From positions 1 to 29,692 of the forward strand of contig JAJFFA010001003.1 of assembly GCA_021776885.1 (NCBI GenBank): a DNA stretch of 29,692 nt, written 5' to 3'. The position numbers and the translations under genes are program-made. The notes beneath the pieces are model-generated. The model did no database searches. It worked only from the letters and a program-made list of their open reading frames with translations, and was not told where the DNA came from. Origin of the DNA: Planctomycetota bacterium. Its GTDB lineage: Bacteria; Planctomycetota; UBA1135; GCA-002686595. Every line of letters starts with the position of its first letter. The stretch's first letter is position 1. Shown piece by piece: positions 7,436-14,803 of the stretch.

Positions 7436-8260
7436 TCAGGCGCGGGCGAGGGCGATCAGGGCGCACTCGCCCCGCGGTGTGACCTCGAGCAGGGCGATGC
7501 GCTCGGCGCGCGCATCGAGTCCGAGGGCGGCCGGGCTCGACTCGCCGGCGAGGATGGCGGCCGCCAGGGCCGTGCGCGTGGCCAGGGAGGAGGCGTGCTG
7601 GGCGCCGCCGCTGGAGACCACTGCGGCAGCGTCGTCGGCGAGCTCTGCCCTGGCCCAGGCTTCGGGGTCGTCCGGCCTGCCGAAGGCCAGGGATGCGATG
7701 CGCGCCATGGGCGACGCGGCGTCGCGCGACACGAGGCACAGGGCCCCGCCCTCCTCTTCCCCCGCGACATCCCCGGCGCGGGCCAGCTCGAGGAAGGTCT
7801 CGCGCGGCAGCTCGTCGACGGCGCCGACGCAGAACGGACCCGGGCCCGTGGCGCGGGCGGCGGCAAAGAGGGCCCAGGCGAAGGACAGCTCCCCGTGCAC
7901 GAAGGTCGAGCACTCGCCGCGGGCGCCCAGCTCCTGGGCCGCGAAGGAGGCGATCGCGTTGTGCACCGAGGCCGAGAAGGCGCGCGGCTTGGGCGTGGCC
8001 TCCTCGGCCCGGAACAGGTGCGCGAGGAAGCTCTCGGTCTCCGTCTGGCAGCCCAGGTTCGTTCCGAAGAGCACGCCCAGGGTCGGCGCCGGGTCGCTGT
8101 CTCCCAGGGCGGCCCGGGCCAGGGACAGGCCCAGGTTCGGCAGGCGCCCGCCCTTGCGCACCGGCACCCGCTCGCGCAGGGCGACGCGCCGCGCCTCGGG
8201 CAGGGCTTCGCTCCCCGCTCCCGCGGCGGCGACGGCCTGGACGTAGAGCTCGGGGTTCAC
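7436..8260 (-). CDS. Ketosynthase-like chain-length-factor protein (second of two)
   Basis: A 274-residue half-size ketosynthase homologue. It has the N-terminal ketosynthase pattern: LGVLFGTNLGCQTETESF, then FSASVHNAIASFAAQELG, then a VGAVDELPRETFLEL-like stretch. The nucleophilic cysteine motif is replaced by STFVHGELSF, and there is no HGTGT or GHTLGAAG. Length and features fit the beta-ketoacyl synthase chain-length-factor family (ApeC-like). These are catalytically inactive partners that form heterodimers with a true ketosynthase. The GTG start overlaps the stop of the preceding ketosynthase (GTGA), so the two are probably translated together and pair physically. Which ketosynthase it pairs with is inferred from adjacency. 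Confidence 0.82.
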   Translation of the reverse strand: MNPELYVQAVAAAGAGSEALPEARRVALRERVPVRKGGRLPNLGLSLARAALGDSDPAPTLGVLFGTNLGCQTETESFLAHLFRAEEATPKPRAFSASVHNAIASFAAQELGARGECSTFVHGELSFAWALFAAARATGPGPFCVGAVDELPRETFLELARAGDVAGEEEGGALCLVSRDAASPMARIASLAFGRPDDPEAWARAELADDAAAVVSSGGAQHASSLATRTALAAAILAGESSPAALGLDARAERIALLEVTPRGECALIALARA

Positions 8261-9441
8261 GCCAGCGGCTCCGCGCGCTCGAAGACCAGGGCCGTGTTGT
8301 TGCCGCCGAACCCGAAGGAGTTCGAGAGGGCGACCTGTGGAGTCGCCTCGCGGGACTCGCGCAGGGGCTCGAGCCCGCAGGCCGGGTCGACGTCGCTCAG
8401 CCGTGCCGTGCCCGGCAGGAAGCCGCGCGACAGGGCCAGGGCGCAGGTCACCGCCTCGATCGCCCCCGCCGCACCGAGGGTGTGGCCGAAGAGGCCCTTG
8501 ACCGACGAGGTGGGCGGCGGCGCGCTCCCCTGCGCGGCGAAGAAGCGCGCGATGGCGTTGCCCTCCGCCAGGTCGTTGCCCTGGGTGCCCGTGCCGTGGG
8601 CGTTGATGTAGTCGACCCGGGCCGCGTCGATCCCGGCCCGCTCGAGGGCGCCGCGCATGGCCTGGGTCGCGCCGCGTCCCTCCGGGTCGGGCGCGGTCGG
8701 GTGGTGGGCGTCGCAGGTGTTGGCGAAGCCGGCCAGGAGCGCGAAGCTGCGCGCGCCCCGCGCTCGCGCCTCTTCGGCGCGCTCGAGGACGCAGAACGCC
8801 GCCCCCTCGCCCAGGCTCATCCCCGCGCGCCGCGCGTCGAAGGGGCGCGCCCCCTCGGGATCCATGGCCAGGAGCGACGCGAAGCCGTTCAGGGTCAAAC
8901 GCGTCAGGGCGTCGACGCCCCCCGCGACCACGGCGTCCGCCATGCCCGTGGCCAGGAGTTCCGCGCCGACGGCCAGGGCCTGGGCCCCGGACGAGCAGGC
9001 GTTCGAGATCGTCGTCGCCGGTCCGGCCAGGCCGAACTCTCGGGCCAGGGCGAAGGTCGTGTGCACACAGGCGTGGCGCGTCCAGACCGTCGCGTCGTGG
9101 TCGGCGCTCGCCAGGCGCGCCCCGAGGGCCGTCTCCGTCTCGGGCATGCCGCCGCCGCAGGTGCCAACGACCAGGCCGATGCGCTCGGGCGCGTGGACCA
9201 GGCCGGCGTGTTCGAGGGCGTCCGCCAGGGCCATGCGTCCCAGGGCCAGGTTGCGCGGCCCGGGCCCGACGCCCGCGACCTGCGCCACCGGATGCTGTCC
9301 CTGGCGCGGTGAGGCGAAGAGGGTCAGGCGCCCGAGCCCCGAGCGCCCCGTGCGCAGCGCGGCCTCCGTCGCGTCGAGCCCGCGCCCCACGGCCGAGACG
9401 AGCCCCAGCCCGGTGATCGCGACGCGCTCGGGCGAGCCCAA
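8257..9441 (-). CDS. Beta-ketoacyl-ACP synthase (FabF-like), second of two
   Basis: A 394-residue condensing enzyme with the full Cys-His-His triad: Cys149 in NACSSG, His282 in AHGTGT, His320 in GHTLGAAG. Lys315 and the C-terminal NSFGFGGNN loop are also present. It would extend an acyl chain on an acyl carrier protein with malonyl-ACP. The start is TTG immediately after the TGA of the acyl carrier protein gene. Its own stop overlaps the start of the short chain-length-factor-like protein. In aryl-polyene systems an ApeO/ApeR-type ketosynthase pairs with an ApeC-like factor, and this gene pair matches that arrangement. It could also act as the starter-condensing ketosynthase. Confidence 0.93.
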   Translation of the reverse strand: MGSPERVAITGLGLVSAVGRGLDATEAALRTGRSGLGRLTLFASPRQGQHPVAQVAGVGPGPRNLALGRMALADALEHAGLVHAPERIGLVVGTCGGGMPETETALGARLASADHDATVWTRHACVHTTFALAREFGLAGPATTISNACSSGAQALAVGAELLATGMADAVVAGGVDALTRLTLNGFASLLAMDPEGARPFDARRAGMSLGEGAAFCVLERAEEARARGARSFALLAGFANTCDAHHPTAPDPEGRGATQAMRGALERAGIDAARVDYINAHGTGTQGNDLAEGNAIARFFAAQGSAPPPTSSVKGLFGHTLGAAGAIEAVTCALALSRGFLPGTARLSDVDPACGLEPLRESREATPQVALSNSFGFGGNNTALVFERAEPLA

Positions 9442-9699
9442 TCAGCCCTCGCGGTGCTGGGCGACGAACTCCGCCAGGGAGCGCACGCTGGCGAAGGCGG
9501 ACTTGGCCGTCTCCATGTCCGTCAGGCGGATGCCGTAGTGGCGCTCGACCATCACCACCAGCTCGACCGCGTCGATCGAGTCGAGGCCCAGGCCCTCCTC
9601 GAACAGGGCGTCGTCCATGCTGATCGACTGCGGGTCCACGTCCTCCAGCTCGAGGTCGTTGATGATGTGCGCTTTGAGTTCTTCGGCGAGCTGTTCCAT
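9442..9699 (-). CDS. Acyl carrier protein 2
   Basis: An 85-residue acyl carrier protein. Ser41 in the GLDSID motif is the 4'-phosphopantetheine attachment site, and the following helix (AVELVVMVERHYGI) is typical of helix II. It is acidic and of normal family length. The ATG overlaps the stop of the preceding chain-length-factor gene, and its own stop abuts the TTG of the next ketosynthase, so expression is tightly coupled to both. It would carry the growing polyene chain. Having two distinct carrier proteins in the operon parallels ApeE/ApeF. Confidence 0.93.
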   Translation of the reverse strand: MEQLAEELKAHIINDLELEDVDPQSISMDDALFEEGLGLDSIDAVELVVMVERHYGIRLTDMETAKSAFASVRSLAEFVAQHREG

Positions 9700-10403
9700 C
9701 AATCGGCGTGTGCGCGTCGCAGTTGTTGCAGGGCAAGACCCGCCGGATCGCGTGCCTCGAGCAGCGCGTCGACGGGGGCCAGGTCGGATTCTAGTGCATC
9801 CCCGGGCTCGATGAGCAGCACGACCAGCCGGGCGCTCGCTTCCAGGCCGAGGTCCGCCGCGCTCGCCCCCGCCTCGACCCCGACCCAGTCGCCGAGGCAG
9901 ACCAGGACGCGCCCGGCGAGCCCCTCCTGCACCAGGCCCAGGGCTTCGCCCAGGGCCGGCGCCTCGCCCCCGGGCGGCGTCGAGTAGGCCAGGGTCGGGC
10001 CGGTCAGCCCGTAGCGCAGGGCCAGGACGCCCAGGAAGGTGCTGGGCAGGGTGTACGGAAAGAGCCCGGCCTGGGTGCCGTGGCTCGAGCCCAGGCTGGC
10101 CTCGAAGTGCCAGTCGGCGTCGAGACAACCCGCCGCCCCGATGGCGACCACGGCCGTGGTGTCGTCCGCGGGGGCGGCGCGCGCGGGCAGCCCCGCGCAC
10201 TCGGTCGCGGCGCAGGCGATGCGGCTCAGGCGGTCGAGGTGGCGCGCGCCGGGGAAGGAGGACTCGAACAGTGCGCGCCAGCGCAGCTTGTCGCGCAGGG
10301 GGTCGAGGGGTATGTCGCGCCAGGCGCGCGCGTAGCCGCTGGTGCCCAGGAGACCCTCGAGGTCGGCGCCGCCGGCGGCGGCCAGGCGCAGGGGCGCAGT
10401 CAT
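9699..10403 (-). CDS. Ketosynthase-like chain-length-factor protein (first of two)
   Basis: A 234-residue short ketosynthase homologue. Recognisable segments are RALFESSFPGARHLDRLSRIA, an EASLGSSHGTQAGLF-like stretch, PSTFLGVLALRYGLTGPTL, and VLVCLGDWVGVEAG near the end. The position of the ketosynthase cysteine reads LAYSTPPGGE, so there is no nucleophile, and the C-terminal half with its two histidines is missing. Size and pattern fit the ApeC-like beta-ketoacyl synthase chain-length-factor family. It overlaps the ketosynthase stop upstream (ATGA) and the acyl carrier protein start downstream (TGATG). It probably forms a heterodimer with the preceding ketosynthase. Similarity to the second such protein in the operon looks weak by eye, so they are not a recent duplicate. 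Confidence 0.8.
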   Translation of the reverse strand: MTAPLRLAAAGGADLEGLLGTSGYARAWRDIPLDPLRDKLRWRALFESSFPGARHLDRLSRIACAATECAGLPARAAPADDTTAVVAIGAAGCLDADWHFEASLGSSHGTQAGLFPYTLPSTFLGVLALRYGLTGPTLAYSTPPGGEAPALGEALGLVQEGLAGRVLVCLGDWVGVEAGASAADLGLEASARLVVLLIEPGDALESDLAPVDALLEARDPAGLALQQLRRAHAD

Positions 10404-11536
10404 GCCTGGAAGACCAGGGCCCAGTCGATGCCGCCGAAGCCGGCGGCGAGCTTGAGCGCGGTCTGCGCCCGGGGCAGGGGACGCGACGCGCCGCTCAGGG
10501 GGAACTCCAAGGCCGGGTCGACGTGCTCGAGGCGCAGGTTGGGCGGGGACACGCCACGCGCGAGGGCCTCGAGGGCGACCAGGCTCTCGAGTACGCCCGC
10601 CGCGCCCAGGGTGTGGCCGAGCTGAGCCTTGGAGCCGGCGGCGGCCGGGGCGACGGGCGCGCCCTCGAAGACGCGACGCAGGGCGTGGCACTCCATCGCG
10701 TCGTTGTAGGGCGTGCCCGTGCCGTGCAGGTGGACCAGGTCGACGTCCGCGGGGGTGCAGCCGGCGCAGTCGAGGGCGCGCTGCATGGCGCGCGCCAGTC
10801 CCGCGCCGTCGCGGCTCGGGCCGGTGACATGGTTCGCGTCGTTGCTCGCGCCGAAGCCGCACAGCCGCGGGCTGCGTTCCTGGCGCTGATCGGGGGCGGC
10901 GGCGAGCACCATGGCCCCCGCTCCCTCACCGACCGAGAGTCCGGCGCGGGTCACGTCGAAGGGCCGGCAAGCGAGCGGGTCGAGGGCCAGCAGGCTCGAG
11001 AAGCCCTGCAGCACGAAGGGCTCGAGCACATCGACGCCGACGACCAGCACGTGGCGCGCCACGCCACGCCGGATCCAGCGCGCCCCCTGGGCCAGGGCCG
11101 CCAGGCCCGAGGCGCAGGCACAGGACACGGCGATGCGCGGTTCGCCGGCTTCGAGCTCGGCCGCGAGGGCCTGGCACAGGCGCCAGGGGGCGGCGTGCTC
11201 GCCGGCCCGCGCGATCCCGCGCGAGAGGTCGGCCTTGGTGGTGGCCAGGACCAGGGCGACGTCGGCGCCCGCGAGGCCGGCGTCCTGCAACGCTTCGCGC
11301 GCGGCGCGCCGGGCGAGGGACAGGGCCGGCGGCAGGCCTGCTTCGAAGCACTCGTGCGGCACCTCCGCCGCGACGGACGTCAGGCACTCGACCTGGGCCA
11401 GGCGGCCCCGCGGGCGCACCCCCGAGCGGCCGTCGAACACGCCCTCGAGCAGCGCGGGAGCGCCGGCACCGAAGGCCGACACCGCGCCGCGCCCGACGAC
11501 CCATGCGACTCGGGCGACCTGGGCGGCGTCCTTCAC
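10400..11536 (-). CDS. Beta-ketoacyl-ACP synthase (FabF-like), first of two
   Basis: A 378-residue condensing enzyme. The triad is present: Cys141 within SCACASG, His271 within HGTGT, His308 within GHTLGAAG. LSVGEGAGAMVL is the conserved turn before the second half, and FGGIDWALVF replaces the usual FGGxN loop at the C-terminus. The GTG start overlaps the thioesterase stop (GTGA). The N-terminus is shorter than in FabF. It probably pairs with the short inactive homologue that follows. Two complete ketosynthases with two short partners suggest separate starter and elongation condensing units. Confidence 0.92.
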   Translation of the reverse strand: MKDAAQVARVAWVVGRGAVSAFGAGAPALLEGVFDGRSGVRPRGRLAQVECLTSVAAEVPHECFEAGLPPALSLARRAAREALQDAGLAGADVALVLATTKADLSRGIARAGEHAAPWRLCQALAAELEAGEPRIAVSCACASGLAALAQGARWIRRGVARHVLVVGVDVLEPFVLQGFSSLLALDPLACRPFDVTRAGLSVGEGAGAMVLAAAPDQRQERSPRLCGFGASNDANHVTGPSRDGAGLARAMQRALDCAGCTPADVDLVHLHGTGTPYNDAMECHALRRVFEGAPVAPAAAGSKAQLGHTLGAAGVLESLVALEALARGVSPPNLRLEHVDPALEFPLSGASRPLPRAQTALKLAAGFGGIDWALVFQA

Positions 11537-11991
11537 GGGTGCAGCGCGCGCTCCTTCCAGCGCTCGACGAAGCGGTCGAAGAACTCGGGGCGGCAGTAGA
11601 TCAGCTGGCCCTCGTGGTCGGTGAAGATCTGCTCGGTCGTGCCGCGCACCGCCGCCTCGCCCGTCGCCTTCGACACGAGGTAGGTGAAGACCAGCTTCGC
11701 GCCGGGCACGAGGTGCAGGCGCGTGCGCACGCTGAGCTCCTCGTCGTAGCGCGTCGGCAGGAGGTAGTCGAGGTCGACGTGGACCAGGGGCGCGAAGCAG
11801 CCGGCGGCGTGGATGTCCTCGTAGCCGAACTGATACTCGCGTCCGAAGGCCGAGCGGCCCTCCTCGAAGTACGACAGGTAGTGGCCGTGCCAGGTCATGC
11901 GCAGGGAGTCGACCTCCTGGAAGCGCACGCGCACCGGGCAGGTGTTCTCGAGGAAGTTTCCCGCAGGGGGGCCGGAGCGGCGGCGCTTCAC
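11533..11991 (-). CDS. 4-hydroxybenzoyl-CoA thioesterase-like (hot-dog) acyl thioesterase
   Basis: A 152-residue single hot-dog domain protein. VRFQEVDSLRMTWHGHY followed by LSYFEEGR is the typical 4HBT/YbgC active-site helix region, with an aspartate in EVDS. The C-terminal half (VFTYLVSKATGEAAVRGTTE) forms the expected strands. It would hydrolyse or transfer acyl groups from CoA or carrier protein; aryl-polyene loci usually encode one such enzyme. The GTG start overlaps the dehydratase stop, and its own stop overlaps the first ketosynthase start. In-frame sequence farther upstream lies antisense to, or out of frame with, the neighbouring genes and was not used. Confidence 0.88.
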   Translation of the reverse strand: MKRRRSGPPAGNFLENTCPVRVRFQEVDSLRMTWHGHYLSYFEEGRSAFGREYQFGYEDIHAAGCFAPLVHVDLDYLLPTRYDEELSVRTRLHLVPGAKLVFTYLVSKATGEAAVRGTTEQIFTDHEGQLIYCRPEFFDRFVERWKERALHP

Positions 11992-12434
11992 GCCGGCGGC
12001 CCCGCTTGCTCCGTGAAGAACTGGAAGTCGCCCGCGGCCAGCACCTCGCCCGCCACCCGTGCCTGACCGTGGACCAGGGAGATCGCGTCGAGCTCGCGCA
12101 CCAGGCTGACCTCGTACTCGAGCACCTCGCCGACCTTGGGCAGGCGCTCGATCGAGAAGCGCGAGAGGCCCACCAGCATGCCGCGTAGCACCCCGCGCCC
12201 ACGGCGCCGGGCGGCGGCGCCGTGCATGGCCGCGGCGGTCTGGGCGATGCCCTCGATCAGCGCGGCTTCCCACAGCGCGCCCTGCGCGTCGACATCGGGA
12301 CCCGGGCGCACCTCGCGGCGCGCGACGGCGCGCGCGTCCTCGAGCACGAGCAGCGCGTCCAGCCCCAGGATCGGCGGCCGATGGGGCACGTACTCGGCCA
12401 GATCGAAGGCCGACTCTCGCGGGGCGGACTCCAC
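11988..12434 (-). CDS. FabA/FabZ-like 3-hydroxyacyl-ACP dehydratase
   Basis: A 148-residue hot-dog fold protein. YVPHRPPILGLDALLVL matches the FabZ/ApeI-type HRxPxLLxD entry helix with the conserved histidine, and WEAALIEGIAQTAAAMHG matches the central dehydratase helix with its acidic residue. It would dehydrate the 3-hydroxyacyl chain on the acyl carrier protein to give the conjugated double bonds of a polyene. The start is GTG, 20 bases after the first acyl carrier protein. No ketoreductase is present in the window, so the substrate-forming step must be encoded elsewhere. Confidence 0.85.
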   Translation of the reverse strand: MESAPRESAFDLAEYVPHRPPILGLDALLVLEDARAVARREVRPGPDVDAQGALWEAALIEGIAQTAAAMHGAAARRRGRGVLRGMLVGLSRFSIERLPKVGEVLEYEVSLVRELDAISLVHGQARVAGEVLAAGDFQFFTEQAGPPA

Positions 12435-12454
12435 CCGATGGCTCCGCGCCGCGC

Positions 12455-12715
12455 TCAGGCGCCCGTCTCGGCCGAGAGGCGCGAGTGGACCTGGTCGTAG
12501 ATGTCGCCGAGGGTGCGGATCGTCTTGGCGTTGGCCTCGGGGATCCGGCAGCGGAAGGTCTTCTCGAGGGCGACGACCAGGTCGACACCGTCGAGGCTGT
12601 CCATGTCGAGATCCTTCGCCAGGCTGGCCTCAGCGCGCAGGTCGCTGGCCGGCACCTCGAACTCTTCCACCATGATGCGGTTGACGAGTTCTTCGATCTC
12701 TTCGCGTTTCGGCAA
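12455..12715 (-). CDS. Acyl carrier protein 1
   Basis: An 86-residue acyl carrier protein. Ser40 in DMDSLD is the phosphopantetheine site, followed by helix II (VDLVVALEKTFRCRIP). The start is TTG, with a strong Shine-Dalgarno (AAGGAGG) five bases upstream supporting this choice. It follows the C45-type gene by 77 bases and leads the tightly packed part of the operon. It is divergent in sequence from the second carrier protein, so the two probably serve different steps, such as starter loading versus elongation. Confidence 0.93.
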   Translation of the reverse strand: MPKREEIEELVNRIMVEEFEVPASDLRAEASLAKDLDMDSLDGVDLVVALEKTFRCRIPEANAKTIRTLGDIYDQVHSRLSAETGA

Positions 12716-12720
12716 GGTCC

Positions 12721-12727
12721 CCTCCTT
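12721..12727 (-). promoter_or_regulatory. Strong Shine-Dalgarno for acyl carrier protein 1
   Basis: On the minus strand this reads AAGGAGG, five bases before the TTG start at 12715. It decides the start for a gene with a rare initiation codon. Most other genes here start by overlap and lack such a site. Confidence 0.75.
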
Positions 12728-12792
12728 GGGAGGCCGAAGGTACTCCGGCGGGGGTAGGGGGGCAATGGGTCGCGGGCCGGGTCCCTGCGGGT

Positions 12793-14487
12793 TCAGCTTC
12801 CGCCGCCGCGCAGCCGCTCGAGAGCCGCCCGCGCGGCCTCGACATGGGGCTCGAAGGGGGGCACGGCTTCCAGCGCCGCGGCGTACAGGGCCGCCGCCCG
12901 CGAGTTGTCGCCCTCGAGCTCCCTGGCGCGGGCCAGGAGCAGCAGGATCCCGGGGTCGTCCGGGCTCAGCTCGTGGGCGCGCTCGAGGCGCGCGAGCTCA
13001 TCGGGGCCGAGGCGCCCGTTCCCCTCGAGGGCGCTCTCGATGCCCTCCATCAGCCTGCGCTGTTCGACCAGGCGCGCGTAGCTGCCGTCCTCCAGGGCGG
13101 GGTCCGCGGGGACCGGCGCGAGGTCCGCCGGCGGGCCCTCGCCGAAGCCCTCGATGCTGTACGGATCGAACGCGCCGAGCTGGTGCGGACCGCGGCTGAC
13201 CCACAGCACTCCGCGGGTCACGTCGGCCACCACCGAGTGGGTGGCGATCATCGGGTTGATCGTGCCGCGGTGGCCCAGGGCGCGGGGCGCGCCCCCCGGC
13301 CCGTCCCGGTCGCGCAGGATGGCGACCGCCCTCTCGACGTCGAGCTGGCCCCGGGCCGCCTCGCACAGCTCGCTGGTGCGGGCGTGGCGGGCGCGGCTGG
13401 AGCCGACGCGCATGTACTCGGCATTCCCGGCGTCGTCCGCGAACTCGGGGGTCTCGAAGTGGTTGGCCTGGATCAGGAGCTCTCCCTCGAGCCGGCGCAG
13501 GGCGGACTTGCCCGGGGCGCGCTCGACCACGACCGCCTCACCCGTCTCGCCGTCGGCGATCAGGTAGGAGTCCGAGACGAAGATCTCGGCGCCGGCGACG
13601 ATCTCGATCGCCTGCTCCAGGTCTTGCGCGTACTGCAGCACCTCGCGCACGACCAGGGACACCGGGCGCCCGATGTTCGAGCGCTGCTCGGAGTGGGCCC
13701 CGTTCACGGAGCAGAAGATGCGCTCGGCGTTGATCCCGGTGACGGCCCCGGCCATCCCGGGCCAGGACACGGAGAGGAACGCCAGCCCCGCCTCGGGTCG
13801 GTAGAGGGCGATGACCTTGTTGCGGTCGAAGTGCTCGCCGGCCTCCCAGTCGAAGTTGCGGGCCACCAGGAGCCCGCCGTCCAGGCTGGCCGCGCCCCGC
13901 GCGGCGAAGGCCGTGCAGCCCAGGACCGGCTTGTCCCAGACCCAGTGGGAGATGTCGTGGGCGGCGTGGTAGTTCAGGATCCGGTGGTAGCGCGGTCCGA
14001 GGTAGCCGTACTGGTCCTCGGGGCCGCCCTGCGACAGGCCGAGGATCTCGAGGGCGTACTCGGGCTGGACGTAGTCGGGCAGGTTGCGGTTGTTGACCAG
14101 GACCAGGAGCCCCAGGCCGATGCGCTTCAGGAGCGAGGGGAACTTGGCCTCGACCGTGTCGATCAGGCTCTTCTCCTGGAAGGCCAGGAGGTCGTGGGTC
14201 AGGCGCGCGTTCGCGTAGCCCAGCTCGAAGGGCGAGCCCTCCAGATAGAGCAGCGAGCGGCCCTCCGCCGGCTGGTACCAGGAGGCCCCCAGGTGCACGC
14301 GGCCGTCCTCGGTGTGGCGCGCCTCGAGGTCGAGCAGGGCGGGACGGGCCGCCAGGACCGGAGGCTCGGCGAAGCAGAACAGGAGCGCCCAGCCCACGAA
14401 GAGGGCCAGCAGCAGGGCCAGCCCGAGGGCGCCCCCCGCCAGGCGGCGTAGCCAGCGCGGCCAGCGTCCGATGCCGATGTGAAGCAT
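12793..14487 (-). CDS. Membrane-anchored C45-type peptidase/acyltransferase (isopenicillin-N acyltransferase-like)
   Basis: A 564-residue protein. An N-terminal membrane helix at about 16-38 precedes an Ntn-hydrolase domain of the acyl-CoA:6-aminopenicillanate acyltransferase/C45 family. The key motif is LGCTAFAARG: Gly190-Cys191 fits the autocleavage site that exposes an N-terminal cysteine nucleophile. GGLLVARNFDW follows, and NHF and RGTINPMIATHSV segments lie further on. A helical, TPR-like tail covers about 480-560. Family members hydrolyse or form amide bonds to fatty-acyl groups. It is the first gene of the minus-strand operon, 77 bases before the carrier protein. A role joining the polyene acyl chain to an amine, or trimming it, is inferred from position. 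Most of the protein probably faces the periplasm. Confidence 0.85.
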   Translation of the reverse strand: MLHIGIGRWPRWLRRLAGGALGLALLLALFVGWALLFCFAEPPVLAARPALLDLEARHTEDGRVHLGASWYQPAEGRSLLYLEGSPFELGYANARLTHDLLAFQEKSLIDTVEAKFPSLLKRIGLGLLVLVNNRNLPDYVQPEYALEILGLSQGGPEDQYGYLGPRYHRILNYHAAHDISHWVWDKPVLGCTAFAARGAASLDGGLLVARNFDWEAGEHFDRNKVIALYRPEAGLAFLSVSWPGMAGAVTGINAERIFCSVNGAHSEQRSNIGRPVSLVVREVLQYAQDLEQAIEIVAGAEIFVSDSYLIADGETGEAVVVERAPGKSALRRLEGELLIQANHFETPEFADDAGNAEYMRVGSSRARHARTSELCEAARGQLDVERAVAILRDRDGPGGAPRALGHRGTINPMIATHSVVADVTRGVLWVSRGPHQLGAFDPYSIEGFGEGPPADLAPVPADPALEDGSYARLVEQRRLMEGIESALEGNGRLGPDELARLERAHELSPDDPGILLLLARARELEGDNSRAAALYAAALEAVPPFEPHVEAARAALERLRGGGS

Positions 14488-14803
14488 GGGGGGAGGATAC
14501 GCGGGCCGGGCGCGAATGCTGCGACAGGCTCCTGGCCCCGGGACATGCGATCCGGGCCATGCGGATGGATCGATCTGTGCAACCGGAGTGCCGCGCTCCG
14601 CCTGGCGATGCCGAACGAGCGAAGATTAGGCCAGTTTAACCTTCGACCCAACAGGGGGTTACGGGAGGGTCGTTCTTTCAATGCGTCATCGTAGGGGCAA
14701 GAGCGCCTATAGCTTCGTACCCTGGGTACACCTCCCGTGGGTCCGTGCGCGCCGTCTCTTTCCCGGTGGCCCGGGCCCGTCCAACGAGGCGCGGCTGACT
14801 AAA
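14488..14803. other. Divergent intergenic region (316 bases)
   Basis: The gap lies between the start of the polyketide operon on the minus strand and the rhodanese-like gene on the plus strand. It should hold both promoters. It contains an AT-richer patch at about 14620-14660 and the palindrome at 14717-14729. I found no convincing -35/-10 pair, no RNA gene and no convincing small gene. A plus-strand frame from 14681 joins the rhodanese frame, but its first 41 residues resemble nothing. Confidence 0.6.
14717..14729. promoter_or_regulatory. Palindrome, possible operator
   Basis: Perfect 6-bp arms GTACCC and GGGTAC around a single T, 75 bases before the rhodanese-like start and in the shared divergent gap. 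Size and placement suit a dimeric repressor site. No regulator gene lies nearby to link to it. Confidence 0.3.

Noticed and set aside
6437..8611. A 724-residue plus-strand frame starting as ParE
   Set aside because: Only the first 75 or so codons resemble a protein family. The rest is antisense to the deacetylase and chain-length-factor genes and part of the ketosynthase gene, which have clear motifs; the lack of stops follows from GC content.
14681..14803. Longer N-terminus for the rhodanese-like protein
   Set aside because: The extra 41 residues resemble nothing, and ATG 14804 sits just before the fold begins.
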